In this document: one piece after another, positions 1 through 11,373 of the stretch | Layout: the number at the start of each line of letters is the position of its first letter | How positions within the stretch are numbered: the first letter of the stretch is position 1 | NCBI GenBank assembly: GCA_011033025.1 | Contig: WFMF01000052.1 | Span: forward strand, 186,001 to 250,000 | Source of the DNA: Beroe forskalii | Taxonomy: Eukaryota > Ctenophora > Nuda > Beroida > Beroidae | Length of the DNA stretch: 64,000 nucleotides | Reading direction: 5' to 3' | Translations under genes and position numbers: made by a program | The notes under the pieces: model-generated | Database searches by the model: none | The model's input: only the letters and a program-made list of their open reading frames with translations | What the model was told of the DNA's origin: nothing

Positions 1-23
1 ATTTTAGAATTTTCGAAATTTCG

Positions 24-116
24 GGGTGTGATAATTTTTCCAGGTGTGTGATAACTGTACAGTTATCACACCCCTAAAAGAACAGTTATCACACCTTTGA
101 AAAATTATCACACCTC
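24..116. repeat. short palindromic element
   Basis: An inverted repeat built on GTGTGATAA / TTATCACAC words, with a smaller palindrome (TAACTGTACAGTTA) near its centre. It could fold as a nested hairpin. No coding potential is seen. It looks like a non-autonomous foldback or MITE-type repeat whose outer ends may lie left of the window. Confidence 0.55.
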
Positions 117-186
117 AAAAATCAAATCTTTAGAATTTTGTGATTCGTATGAAAGATCATTTAAATCTGACTTTTAAGTCAATGCT

Positions 187-945
187 GTCACTCTATCACG
201 ATACACCAGTGTACACAATACACATCTTACCTTGTTTTGGTTTCATGAGTTTATGCAATCACCGTTCACTTTAGTCGTTATATGAGCCGCGCACGCACGT
301 GCCAGTAAAGCAGTTAAGGGTGGGATTTTGTCCGGGTGGTGTTTTGTCCTACCATCAGTAGGACAAAACACCACCCGGACAAAACCCCACCCGGACATAA
401 CCCCACCTTAGAGCACAAATTGTGCGATGGGAACGTTCGTGCTAATTCTGCTCGGAAACATGTTCTGCCAAAACAAGAAGCATCACGCCAAAGCAACAAA
501 ATATAATTTGTATACGGTCGTGTATCATAATGTAGACATGTTGTGAGGGTAAGTGGCCCTTGTGGTACGTGCGTGCGCGGCTCATATAACGAGTATACAT
601 AAACTCATGAAATCAAAACAAGATAAAATAATAAATGTTTACACTGGTGTATCGATTGGAGTGAGAGCTTGTGGTCGTACTGGCACGTGGGTGCACGGCT
701 CATATAATGATCAACAAGTATACATAAACTCATGAAACCAAAACAAGATAACATAATATGTATACACTGGTGTATCGTAATGGAGTGAGAGGGTGCGCGG
801 ACAAAACACCACCCGGACAAAACCCCACCCGGACATAACCCCACCCCAGAGCACAAATTGCGCGAAAGGGACGCTCGTGCGTAATCCTGTGACGCAATGT
901 TACGGTTAGGGTTAGGATGCAGAACATGTTTCCGAGCAGAATTGT
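187..945. repeat. composite inverted and direct repeat element
   Basis: A segment of about 115 bp (GTGTATCG..., ...GCACGGCTCATATAA) appears inverted at about 187-305 and then twice in direct order at about 562-665 and 680-790. A second module of CCACCCGGACAAAA-type words occurs at about 361-480 and 797-945. Around 319-390 that module forms a near-perfect hairpin (GTGGGATTTTGTCC against its complement). The whole block reads as nested copies of one palindromic, non-autonomous element. Short open frames here repeat the same proline/cysteine-rich words and follow from the repeat, not from a gene. Confidence 0.6.
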
Positions 946-1432
946 GACAAATTTAGCGCGGTGGTTTGCGCGCTACGCACATTGTTGAAGATGAAATTCT
1001 CGTAAATCAAGGCTGAAATTTTTGGTTCGGATCAAATGTTAATCTAAATATGTTTCGTTAATTACAATCAGCAATATAGTCAGCAATTCAATATATACAT
1101 TATACACATAATATATCTCATGCCGTTATATGCTATGCTTGTATGCTTTTGTGATATTCTTACTCTCCGAAATGCTTAAGTGGTTTTATTACCATTACTT
1201 CCTGGCACAATTATGGTAATAGGAGAGGGGTAAATTAACAGCAGTACAATTGACGACATCTAATTAGACATGACTGGGCTCATCAGCCAATCCACCAACT
1301 CGAGGTTCCTTTTTGTGCCTTCTGAAGTCTAATTAGAAGCCACGATAAATTTCATCCAAACGAGATAAATGTGTAAATGGGAAGTAGGTCATAGGTAATA
1401 AAAACAACAAAATGAACACCTTGTCTAGGTTT
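946..1432. other. intergenic, no feature seen
   Basis: AT-rich sequence with no convincing open frame, RNA gene or repeat visible by eye. Confidence 0.5.
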
Positions 1433-2057
1433 ATTTCAAAATTGTGACAAATTTTGGACCTGCATTATGTTCAGGATCAATACAAGCTAAGAGCGAAATT
1501 TAATTTTTCCGATTTTTGATCCCAGACTTTTATAGAATACGTTTTGGGCATTTTGGAAGTGAATAATACGAGCTTTAAAATTTTCAATTTTTGCACGTGA
1601 CGCGCATTTTTCGCACGTGCAGTACCATAAATGGCGCAATTAAGCATTAAATGTCGCCACATATCAATGTTTCACAGTTATAGACCGAAATCAGACCATT
1701 TTAAGGTATATTATGGCCATGGTGAGGTTTATTTCAAAATTGTGACAGATTTTGCATCTGTAACATTTTCTATGTTCAGGATCAATACAGGCCAATAGCA
1801 AAATTTTATTTTCCGATTTTTGATCCCAGACTTTTATAGAATACGTTTTGGGCATTTTGGAAGTGAATAAGACGAGTTTTAAAATTTTCAATTTTTGCAC
1901 GTGACGCGCATTTTTCGCACGTGCAGTATCATAAATGGCACAATTAAGCATTAAATGTCGCCACATATCAATGTTTCACAGTTATAGACCGAAATCAGAC
2001 CATTTTAAGGTATATTATGGCCATGGTGAGGTTTATTTCAAAATTGTGACAGATTTT
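1433..2057. repeat. tandem duplication, unit about 300 bp
   Basis: Two almost identical units (starting near 1433 and 1731) plus the first bases of a third (2035). Each contains a CACGTGACGCGC ... TTTCGCACGTGCAGT segment with two E-box-like CACGTG cores, and the phrase GTTATAGACCGAAATCAGACC. The open frames seen here on both strands repeat with the unit and show no recognisable domain, so they are treated as by-products. High similarity between units suggests a recent duplication or continuing homogenisation. Confidence 0.8.
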
Positions 2058-2584
2058 GAAATTCGTCACATTTTTGTCACAATTTTTCCGGAAACATGGA
2101 CTCTGTTTTGGTGTTTTGTAAACTTGACATTCGTTGCACAGTTTACACGTTGGTGGAATGTCACTTGTTTGAATGTGCCCGCAATTTTCCAAAAAATGCG
2201 CGTCCTTTATTAAGGCGTTACACACTTGATGATCTTTCTATTTTGTTTCGTCATAGCTTGAGAAATATTGACGTTGTTATACAATTCAATCGACAAACAC
2301 TTTATAGTACCTAGTTGAATCAAAAGATATAACCTAAGTTCATGAAGTTATGAATATTCTGGACTTGGTTTTTTGTTCATACTTTCTTTGACAAATTTAA
2401 ATTTACATAGCCACTCTTTATAATATAAAATTCCAGGCCACTTCGGAGCTTGATATTTTCAAGGTTCAATCAATTTCAAGCCCTCCAGTTCAAAGGATTT
2501 TTATATTTAAAGGCTTCTAAATTCGCTTTCTTATTGGAAAACCAGTGTAAATATCCGCCCGTTTCTCACGTTATATAATAGATT
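2058..2584. other. intergenic, no feature seen
   Basis: AT-rich sequence. A 72-codon open frame near 2096-2314 has no recognisable motif or splice context and is not called as a gene. Confidence 0.45.
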
Positions 2585-2758
2585 AATCAAACACCCTATG
2601 GATACGTTTATATCAATTATCACACTCGCCTTCGGCTCGAGTGATAATTGGAATTATAGCACTCGCCTTCGGCTCGAGCAATAATTCGAATTATCACACT
2701 CGCTTCGCTCGTGTGATAACTGATAATTCATATAAACGTATCTTAAGGGTGTTTGATT
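2585..2758. mobile_element. MITE-like element with 28-bp terminal inverted repeats
   Basis: The left end AATCAAACACCCTATGGATA is matched by the inverted right end at 2731-2758 over 28 bp with only a few differences. The interior is itself palindromic, with CACTCGCCTTCGGCTCGAGTG words repeated and ATTATCACAC arms. It has no coding capacity. The family (class II, non-autonomous) is inferred from structure alone; the target-site duplication is not clear. Confidence 0.7.
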
Positions 2759-2763
2759 ATCCT

Positions 2764-2832
2764 ATATTAGCGCATCCCAAGCCATGCTCTAAGCGTATAT
2801 TAGCGCATTCCCAGCCATGCTCTAAGCGTATA
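2764..2832. repeat. two-copy tandem repeat, about 34 bp
   Basis: The phrase TATTAGCGCAT, CC(C)AGCCATGCTCTAAGCGTA occurs twice in direct order, directly after the MITE-like element. Confidence 0.65.
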
Positions 2833-3132
2833 TTATTTCGGAACTAGAGATGATGTTGATCATTAAAAATATTTTTGATTAATAATTAACTCTTGTTTCT
2901 CTGAACAAGTTTGCAACATAAGAGGAATATCAGACTTTACTCATATCAATTATCAATCACCAAAGTAGTGCTAAATAGGAAGGTACATTCTAATTTTCAA
3001 ATTTAAACCCAATGATGCAATATTCCATTTTTCAAATTAAATCCGACTCGGATTAGATTTGAAAATAGGCATTATTCACCTTCCAGGCATGTTTTTGCTA
3101 TGTATTCAAAAACCCTATAGGCACCAGGGTAC

Positions 3133-3236
3133 CATACGCAATAAATTATTACGCACTGAAGTGCCAAAATCAGGATTTATTACGCACTGTAGGTCATAAT
3201 AATTTATTATGGTGTGCGTAATAATTTATTTCGCAC
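3133..3236. repeat. inverted repeat element
   Basis: CATACGCAATAAATTATTAC at the left pairs with GTGCGTAATAATTTATT at the right, and a third inverted copy of the motif lies inside. It is the same general style of short palindromic repeat as its neighbours but a different sequence family. Confidence 0.55.
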
Positions 3237-3331
3237 AGTCGACCCAGTTGTAGCTTCATATCATAAATTAAAACATTTCCTTGTGTTTGAAATTATCCCC
3301 TTTTTCACGAGTAATTACGGTGCATTATTCA

Positions 3332-3472
3332 GTTTAATAACTCGTAAAAATTGCAAACCTCTGCAATAAAAACCTCGGCCTTCGGCCTCGGTTCTTAATG
3401 CGATATAACATACTCGGGGCTTCGGCCCTCGTGTGTTATATCAAGGTTTGCAACTTTTACTCGTTACTAAAC
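3332..3472. mobile_element. MITE-like element with about 29-bp inverted ends
   Basis: The left arm GTTTAATAACTCGTAAAAAT continues to GCAAACCT and is matched by the inverted right arm ending GTTACTAAAC at 3472. The interior has GCCTTCGGCCTCGG and CTTCGGCCCTC hairpin words. It is non-coding. It lies just upstream of the first transporter copy. Confidence 0.65.
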
Positions 3473-3663
3473 CCTTCATTTTCAAAAAGAAGATTTTCCT
3501 ATGCAAGGTTAGAATCTGAGACAGTGCTTGTTAATAAGTTTATTTCTGGAGGTTGGTGATATGACCTTTTTTAATTTAATTATTCTAGGTTTATGGGAGA
3601 GAAAAAGTGCCCGCATACGAGGATAACAGGTGCAGTTCTTGTTGTTACTTTAAACTCACCATT

Positions 3664-5043
3664 ATGGCTGAACATGATGAACAGACTGCACTGACGACTG
3701 GGGAGGCTGAGGTACGAGACATCAATGTTGCATTAGAGAAGGCAGGCTGCGGTCCCGGCACAATCCTGGGCGCAGAAGTGTTCGTGTTAGCAATCGTGGG
3801 ACCCATCCTGAGATGTGAGTGGAACTTGGATTCCTTCTCCTTGACGGCCCTCCAAATGAGCACCAACTTTTCCATGATGTGTTTCACGGGCCTGACTTCC
3901 ACCCTCGGCGACAGGTTTGGTCGCCGTCCGATGGCACTTATCGGAGCAGTAGGGGTCGTTGTCGCAGGCATCCTCTGTACCTTCACCACGGAATACTGGC
4001 AGCTTCTAACCCTCCGGCTCTTGATGGGACTCTTCTTCGGAGTAGGTATTCCTCCTGCGGTGGTTTTAAGTGGGGAGGTCCCGCCCAAACGGTTCAGAGC
4101 TCTTGGGATGTCGGGTTTCTCACTGGCTTGGGGTGTTGGGGTATCCGTCTGTGGGACCATTGCTTACTATAGCATAGAGCCATATGGGTGGAGAGGACTT
4201 TTGCTAGGGACTGTGTTGACCTTTTCACCGGTTATTATTACTCTGGCATGTATCAGGGATTCGCCTAGGTTTTACTTTTACAACGGGGAAAGAGAAAAGG
4301 CAGAGACTACAATAAAAGAGTTGTACAAGATGAACTGTAAAGGTTGTGTTGATATCAAGTTAACCTGCATCGGGATCAGAGAATCACATGAAAGAAAAGG
4401 GCTTATTGCAACGTGCAAAATCTTACAGGAGACCGAAAACGTACAGAATTCTGTGTACATCTTGCTTTTAGGGTTCGCTGGCCAGCTCTGTTACTACCTA
4501 TAATATGCGTACATCATGCCACGACTTCTAAACGAAGGCTACTGCACAGGAGAAACCGTGAAAATCCATCCAGAAGCATCCTGTACATTTGAAAAGAACA
4601 CCCTGGCCAACATTGCAGTGGTTAACCTTGCAGAGCCAGTCGGTCTGATTGTGGGCCTGATTCTCCTGGAATACCAGGGTCGACGGAAGACCTTCATAGG
4701 GGGAGCCCTATTGGTATCTCTCTTTCCCACTGCCACGTATTTCTGTGCGGGTCACGCCTACCTAGTCACCTTTCTCCTCCTCATTTGTGCTCTAAGTGCT
4801 GGATTCGGGATGGCGTCAGTAGTTCTTGTTAACGAGTACATGCCGACAGTCATCAGGTCCTGTATGACATCCATGGAAAGGGTCTTTGCTTGGACAGGAG
4901 CTCTGATTGCCATCTTCGCGGCAGAGTATGCTTTCAATTTCAGTCCACGAATGGCTCTCGGGGTGTTTCAAGTTTCTGCTTTCATGACTTTGGGGTGTTT
5001 GATAATGCTGAAGAAAGAAACAGCAGGTGAGGATCTTGCTTAA
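3664..5043 (+). CDS. SVOP/SV2-like MFS transporter, copy 1, with one in-frame stop
   Basis: Encodes 459 residues of a major-facilitator protein most like SV2-related (SVOP-like) or organic-cation transporters, expected to carry a small solute across a membrane; the substrate cannot be read from sequence. A GDRFGRRP loop (about residues 82-88) is the MFS motif between helices 2 and 3, and YQGRRKT (about residue 335) is its second-half counterpart. Helix-like segments run to a C-terminus just after the last one. The ATG at 3664 is preferred to the GTG at 3607. An acceptor (TTATTCTAG) ends at 3588, so an upstream untranslated exon is likely. The coding part has no introns. TAA at 4501-4503 interrupts the frame; copy 2 lacks exactly these three bases, so this is a 3-nt insertion or a sequence error. 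The first helix looks about 15 residues shorter than in SVOP. The family is sure, the subfamily less so. Confidence 0.8.
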
Positions 5044-5708
5044 GGGACATTGAGTGATAATGATAGCTGACGACGAAGTTTAAAAGATCTCAGTAAACTC
5101 GTAGCTTATACTTTTGGAGTTTTGGGACATGATGCTTTTGAGAACTCTAGCAATGGCCTCACGAACTCCTAAAGCCTTCTTTGGTATCCAAGGAAGTTGA
5201 TTTTACAACTTATGTCTAAGTTATTTTATTATTTTATTTCTAAAACTTTATTATTTTGTTTCTAAAGAGTTCAAAGTAATTTTATCATTAATTCTGGAAT
5301 TGATGAGACACTATGGAGTTAATAGTACGCTAGATAATTCAAAAATTCTTTTGGATCCTAATGGTTTCAATGATCTGATTAGTGACGAATCATGACATTT
5401 TCAACCAGTATCCAAGCAGCCCAATCATATCTGGATGCATATTAAGCCATTGGACGGTTGGTGTAGTAAACCCCCAGGATATTTGGATGTGGTAAGTACA
5501 TTTTGTCGCCTTTAGGATTCCTGTTGCCACATCCAACCCCGCGGGAGTTACTAGACCTACTCGCGGGGTAGCAATATTATACTATAGGTCGAAGGAGGAA
5601 CCGCTCATTTTCAGATCACCGAGTTTGTATGTGTGACTACAGGCAGGGTGAATAAAAAATCGAAGGAGGAACCTAATTGTAATATCATGAAGCTTTTTTC
5701 TCCAATCC
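5044..5708 (+). other. 3' flank of transporter copy 1, probably 3' UTR
   Basis: This non-coding stretch was duplicated together with the coding part, since the same sequence follows copy 2. A candidate polyadenylation signal AATAAA lies at 5651-5656; the matching place in copy 2 reads AATTAGA. The homology between copies stops at about 5708, after AGCTTTTTTCTCCAATCC. Confidence 0.5.
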
Positions 5709-7991
5709 TACTGCAGTAGCTGAGGGCAAGGTCGTGTACCCTTCATTGTCGAGAAGGTTGCTCAACGGTTTTCAGTAATTTAGACCATGCCGAACAAAAC
5801 GTACTTGCTGGCGTTTGATGAATCGACGTCAGGAGGGGTGATATGGCCACGCCCATTTTTGCCCTCAGGCGGTGATATAAGACCGGATTATTTCGACTTC
5901 TGATGGTCACAGAGACTTCGGAATTGAACCAGGATGTCTATCTCATCGAGGGGAACAACTTTTTCTCTGACAACTTTTTTGTCAGATAATTAGTTAATTG
6001 ACCAATTAGCTAATTGGGTATTTTTCAAAAAATCGAAAAAACTTTTTTGGCTTAAAATGATCACAATTACATGAAACGTGTAAAAAAGTGGTTTTTAAGA
6101 ATATTTTAAAAAATTTTCCACTTAGAAAATTTTCTGGACTTATTTTGAGCGAAATAAATCGCAATTTTCATTTTTTGCATCCTCTAACTTTGTCCAACAA
6201 TGTTTGACTGCTAAAAGTCACTCAGAGACTATGGCTGTTTTTTGCAATTGCTGAGTGTGCCCTCTTCAGAACGTGTTACAGAGCCAGGATCACCACAGTT
6301 GAGTGCTTGCAAGCAACTGACGACCCCTGTTCTTGACCAATCCAACAATGGTGCTCAGAGAGCTGCCTCGGCCGTTAACCTGCGGAAGCAGGAGCTGAAG
6401 ACCAAAGCTGTGAAAACTGACCTCCACAAATAAGTGCCTTGCTGCTGAAGTCAAGATGGGCTGCACCATCCTCCTTTCTCAGGATAGCCAGATGGACCTG
6501 TCAGGCTGCCCTGCAAGGAGAACCCCTGTTATCCCCAAGAACTGTAATGATCATCATCCTTTCTGACTAAATTCTCTCTCACAACAACAAGTGCCTCCTT
6601 CTGTGGGACTCCTGACGCACTGAACAGACACCAATGCTGCTGGCATGGTGGACTACAATCACTGTATCATGGATGACACCCAAAAGTCCTTCCACACCCA
6701 ACCTCTGTAAACAGCTCTCCACCGTCATGACTACTTCCCAGACGTACTGCCCCTCCTTCTTGTCTTCTTCTAGTGAAACAAAATATTAGTGAAACAAAAT
6801 ATTAGAATTGATAGCTAACAATAATTTTAATTCCTTTATTAATATAGAAATAAATAAATCAATCATTCAGATTATTAAGGACAGATAAAAATTTAAAATC
6901 AAGTAGATTCATGTCAGATGCAATTTCATGAGGTTATAAGGGTAGGTATTTCTTCTTCATAATGGAATAATTTATTGTAATTAATATAATATATTGGAGT
7001 AATGGAGGATTCAGCCTTGGGTCTTTTTTATATTTAGTGTCAAATTTTCTAACAATTGAGGTTGAACAAAGGTTTGGGTGGAATCTTTGATTCTTGGATA
7101 TTAGGGAAGTGCATCTATTCCATTTTGAAATAGGTGCTTTTTGCAGGGTGGGGAGGGTAATTTACATACTAATACTTGACTTAACGTAACGTAACCTTAA
7201 CCTAGCTTGAGCAGAAAAAAAAATCTATCAAAGTCTTATTAATTATGCAGGGGATGCCAAGATTATTTCATAATCCTGGAAGTTCTAAATTGCAATATTA
7301 TTTTAATAAGTTGAACTTTTGATGATACACATCACTGCAGCTAAAGGATGTTCTTGCCTTGTCAGCTTAATCACATCCCCGGGACAGCAAGTATCTTGAG
7401 TAGGGGAAATATAAGCAAAATAGGTAATATGTAAGAGAAGTTTTCATGTTTTCTGAAGAACATACTTTCAGAGTGAATTTTGTTGGTTGTCTGGTTCTAT
7501 ATCTAGGGGAGAAAATTAATTGAACAGAAATAGTAATGGCGAGGGGGCAGGTGGGACATCTGGGAGTGGGGGGAGGGGAAAAAATTGGGCTGGGTCTTTT
7601 CATGCTTGGGGTCATAGCAGTTAGTTGGGTACTAATGATTTAAACTTTCTATTGAAAATTTAGACATACCAGTGGCTGCTTTGCAGAAGAAGTCAAGAGT
7701 GATATTAAAGCTGAGATTTTTTCTGATACATAATAAGATTATCATATTGGATATTATGGCTGTATGGATGATATATTTTCTTTCGCCCATTCAATATCAT
7801 GTCCAGAAGTTTGCATTTCTAACAGGAGATGTTCCAAGCGATTTCGGAATGTTCCTACAGGTATACTTAGGTCCGAGTTTGCTGTGGAGCCTGGAATAAT
7901 TATCATTAGATGATTACTTCTAACACATTTTGTGAGATCAGGGGCTTCGAGAAGTTTCTTAATATATATGTTCCATAACATAGTGGGATTT
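5709..7991. other. spacer between transporter copies, no certain gene
   Basis: About 2.3 kb between the duplicated blocks. 6240-6780 has a more balanced base composition and may be the ruin of a coding exon or transposon (a 63-codon frame ends at 6433), but no family is recognised. The rest is AT-rich. A 75-codon frame at 7672-7899 has hydrophobic stretches but no splice context or motif that links it to copy 2, so it is not called. Confidence 0.4.
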
Positions 7992-9166
7992 ACTTTTCCA
8001 TGATGTGTTTCACGGGCCTGACTTCCACCCTCGGCGACAGGTTTGGTCGCCGTCCGATGGCACTTATCGGAGCAGTAGGGGTCGTTGTCGCAGGCATCCT
8101 CTGCGCCTTCACCACGGAATACTGGCAGCTTCTAACCCTCCGGCTCTTGATGGGACTCTTCTTCGGAGTAGGTATTCCTCCTGCGGTGGTTTTAAGTGGG
8201 GAGGTCCCGCCCAAACGGTTCAGAGCTCTTGGGATGTCGGGTTTCTCACTGGCTTGGGGTGTTGGGGTATCCGTCTGTGGGACCATTGCTTACTATAGCA
8301 TAGAGCCATATGGGTGGAGAGGACTTTGCTAGGGACTGTGTTGACCTTTTCACCGGTTATTATTACTCTGGCATGTATCAGGGATTCGCCTAGGTTTTAC
8401 TTTTTACAACGGGGAAAGAGAAAAGGCAGAGACTACAATAAAAGAGTTGTACAAGATGAACTGTAAAGGTTGTGTTGATATCAAGTTAACCTGCATCGGG
8501 ATCAGAGAATCACATGAAAGAAAAGGGCTTATTGCAACGTGCAAAATCTTACAGGAGACCGAAAACGTACAGAATTCTGTGTACATCTTGCTTTTAGGGT
8601 TCGCTGGCCAGCTCTGTTACTACCTATATGCGTACATCATGCCACGACTTCTAAACGAAGGCTACTGCACAGGAGAAACCGTGAAAATCCATCCAGAAGC
8701 ATCCTGTACATTTGAAAAGAACACCCTGGCCAACATTGCAGTGGTTAACCTTGCAGAGCCAGTCGGTCTGATTGTGGGCCTGATTCTCCTAGAATACCAG
8801 GGTCGACGGAAGACCTTCATAGGGGGAGCCCTATTGGTATCTCTCTTTCCCACTGCCACGTATTTCTGTGCGGGTCACGCCTACCTAGTCACCTTCCTCC
8901 TCCTGATTTGTGCTCTAAGTGCTGGATTCGGGATGGCGTCAGTAGTTCTTGTTAACGAGTACATGCCTACAGTCATCAGGTCCTGTATGACATCCATGGA
9001 AAGGGTCTTTGCTTGGACAGGAGCTCTGATTGCCATCTTTGCGGCAGAGTATGCTTTCAATTTCAGTCCACGAATGGCTCTCGGGGTGTTTCAAGTTTCT
9101 GCTTTCATGACTTTGGGGTGTTTGATAATGCTGAAGAAAGAAACAGCAGGTGAAGATCTTGCTTGA
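7992..9166 (+). pseudogene. SVOP-like MFS transporter, copy 2, 5'-truncated
   Basis: This block matches copy 1 from its position 3866 onward with only scattered substitutions, so the duplication is recent. It begins inside the coding region at ...NFSMM, without the first roughly 67 residues and without the upstream acceptor. GDRFGRRP and YQGRRKT are intact. Compared with copy 1 one T is missing near 8325 (GGACTTTGC against GGACTTTTGC) and one T is extra near 8402, so about 75 bases are read out of frame before the frame is restored. The ORF then runs to TGA at 9164-9166. The 3-nt insertion that makes a stop in copy 1 is absent. Unless an upstream exon is supplied from elsewhere this copy is probably non-functional. 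Both frameshifts are in T runs and could be sequencing errors. Confidence 0.75.
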
Positions 9167-9811
9167 GGGACATTGAGTGATAATGATAGCTGACGACGAA
9201 GTATAAAAGACCTCAGTAAACTCGTAGCTTATACTTTTGGAGTTTTGGGACATTATGCTTTTGAGAACTCTAGCAATGGCCTCACGAACTCCTAAAGCCC
9301 TCTTTGGTACCCAATGAAGTTGATTTTACAACTTATGTCTAAGTTATTTCATTGTTTTATTTCTAAAACTTTATTATTTTGTTTCTAAAGAGTTCAAAGT
9401 AATTTTATCATTAATTCTGGAATTGATGAGACACTATGATATGGAGTTAATAGTACGCTAGATAATTCAAAAATTCTTTTGGATCCTAATGGTTTCAATG
9501 ATCTGATTAGTGACGAATCATGACATTTTCAACCAGTATCCAAGCAGCCCAATCATATCTGGATGCATATTAAGCCATTGGACGGTTGGTGTAGTAAACC
9601 CCCAGGATATTTGGATGTGGTAAGTACATTTTGTCGCCTTTAGGATTCCTGATACCACATCCAACCCCGCAGGAGTTACTAGACCTACTCGCGGGGTAGC
9701 AATATTATACTATAGGTCAAAGGAGGAACGGCTCATTTTCAGATAACCGAGTTTGTATGTGTGACTACAGGCAGGGTGAATTAGAAATCGAGGGAGCTTT
9801 TTCTCCAATCC
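7992..9811 (+). repeat. second copy of a 1.8-kb segmental duplication
   Basis: Direct duplicate of 3866-5708, covering most of the transporter coding region and its 3' flank. The left junction is inside an exon and the right one inside presumed 3' UTR or flanking DNA, so the breakpoints ignore gene structure. Copies lie about 2.3 kb apart in the same orientation. Confidence 0.85.
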
Positions 9812-9879
9812 ATAGTCCAACTCACTCTTGAAATTTTAGTACACGAATTCATCCACAGCTCTTATTTAATAACGAAGGG

Positions 9880-10200
9880 CGGACGGACAGGGGAAATTTT
9901 CGCGAGGGATATTATAAGGGCTCAATCCGGGAACTTTCTAGAAATAACTGTATATTTCGCGTATTAGTAATTAGTAATCCGCCGGGCTATTCATATTTTG
10001 TAGCGCGCGGCAGTACGAAGTGACGTCATATGGCCGGCGGATTTCTCTTGAACCGAATATAGTTGTATTCTAAACCTCGACCTCATATTATACACAATGT
10101 GTATTAAACATCCTATTTCTCACCTCCCCAACAACGATTTCTGCCAACCCTTTTCAATGCCTTTTTGTAAGATAAAAAGGCGACTAGGGGGGAAATGGGC
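9880..10200 (+). repeat. dispersed repeat, right-end module
   Basis: Shares GGGCGGACGGACAGG, TTTTCGCG, the phrase ATCCTATTTCTCACC, TGCCAACCC and a terminal hairpin GCCTTTTTGT / ATAAAAAGGC with copies ending near 21083 and 28667 and, inverted, near 34016. This copy is more diverged. The left-end module of the family (CAAGAATTGCGCC) was not found near it. Confidence 0.5.
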
Positions 10201-10397
10201 GTGGCCAATTATTGGCCTCAGCAATGGTTATAGGCAAGAAATAACAGGGGATTTTGGTTTGATGGCTCCTGGGAACATATTGAATCGAAAAAACAGTTAG
10301 TTCCCTAATAAAGTAATAACTCAAAATTTGTCTGTTTTCTACCGGACTATCTAGTTTCTGTATCGTTGTCTTCATTAATAATGCGTTAATGTGGCAG

Positions 10398-10547
10398 GTC
10401 CTGAAAGAGGACGTGGCAGTGCACAAGGAGGTGGTGCGACTGTTGGACAAGATGCTGGTGTCAGTTCCAGGCACGGTGTGTCAGTTCCTGTTCCTCCAGA
10501 CCTGGTTACCTCGCCTCATCTCACTCACCGTCAACAAACTGCAAGTG
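10398..10547 (+). CDS. probable internal exon, 50 codons, family unknown
   Basis: A 150-base open segment with an acceptor (AATGTGGCAG) on the left and a strong donor (GTG|GTAAGG) on the right, phase 0 at both ends. Its base composition and codon usage are like the deacetylase exons downstream. It begins VLKEDVAVHKEVV, has a helix-like LLDKMLVSVPG stretch and ends LTVNKLQV. Splicing to the exon at 12439 would be in frame and would put 50 residues before the MSIELL methionine. It could therefore be an upstream exon of the deacetylase/zinc-finger gene or belong to another transcript. No domain is recognised. Confidence 0.5.
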
Positions 10548-10645
10548 GTAAGGCTGCTACAGTGTAGGAATCAAATACTAAGGATGGTGATCTTTGTAGT
10601 GATTTGAAGAAGTAAATTAGTAATTTAGTGATATCTCCCCTTGAC

Positions 10646-11373
10646 CATAGCTTCATCCCCCCCCCCCCTGAATCAAGGGGGGGGATGAAGATTTTGGGTC
10701 AGATAAGGTATGTGGGGGGTTGCCCTAATTTCAATGATTCTGGGGGGACTTGGTCAGAAGGGGGGAGTGAAAAAATTAAGGGGGGATTGGGATCTGGCAG
10801 AAGAATTTCAAAATTGGAGATGAAAATCCTATATCCGTGAGAAATATTTCTTCTCAGACCCTCTGGCTTCTGGGGGCTGCGCCCCCAGACTACCATACTT
10901 CAATTCCCTGCCTTTTTCAAGTGATATCAACTTAACAAATGTGTTGACAATATCCCTGAGGCTTGGTTTCATGCCCTGGTTCCATTACAAGCGTCAATTT
11001 ATAGCTTTATATATTCAAGGATTAATTGACATCAAAATTGAACTTCATTACCATTTCAGTCATAAGAAATATCATAATATTATGTTGAAACTCATAATTG
11101 AATAAATTTCTTTTCTGACCTGCGATGTCAGCCACATTTAATATTTTACATACTTTCATCTTGTCATTAAGTTTCTATTTTTGGTTGACTCTTTTGTAAA
11201 CAATTCAACGGACATATCTTAGAAAAATTTTCTAAGTTTTTGGTGGGGGTTGGTCGAATTTTGAAATTCAGGTCAGGCCCAAAAGGGGGATTGAGGATTT
11301 TGAAAATTCAGGGGGAGGTTTTGGCAAGGGGGAGTTGAAAATTCAGGGGGATTGGACCCAGGATGAAGCTATG
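10646..11373. mobile_element. non-autonomous element with CATAGCTTCATCC ends
   Basis: Starts with CATAGCTTCATCC and ends with its exact complement GGATGAAGCTATG. Inside each end are long C or G runs (CCCCCCCC at left; GGGGGATT and GGGGGAGG words at right) and a GGCTGCGCCCCCAG-type hairpin near 10880. It is about 728 bp with no credible ORF. A shorter relative lies at 13733-14115. Confidence 0.65.

Noticed and set aside
900-917. Telomere-like GGTTAGGGTTAGG
   Set aside because: Only two units, inside a dispersed repeat; not a telomeric array.
3645-4160. 171-codon open frame on the minus strand opposite transporter copy 1 (and its match opposite copy 2)
   Set aside because: It is the shadow of the transporter frame, proline/threonine-rich without any domain.
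6242-6433. 63-codon frame with QLLSVPSSERV start
   Set aside because: No domain, no splice context; kept only as a remark on the spacer.
7672-7899. 75-codon hydrophobic frame just upstream of transporter copy 2
   Set aside because: Tested as the missing 5' exon of copy 2, but it does not resemble the N-terminus of copy 1 and has no donor joined in phase.
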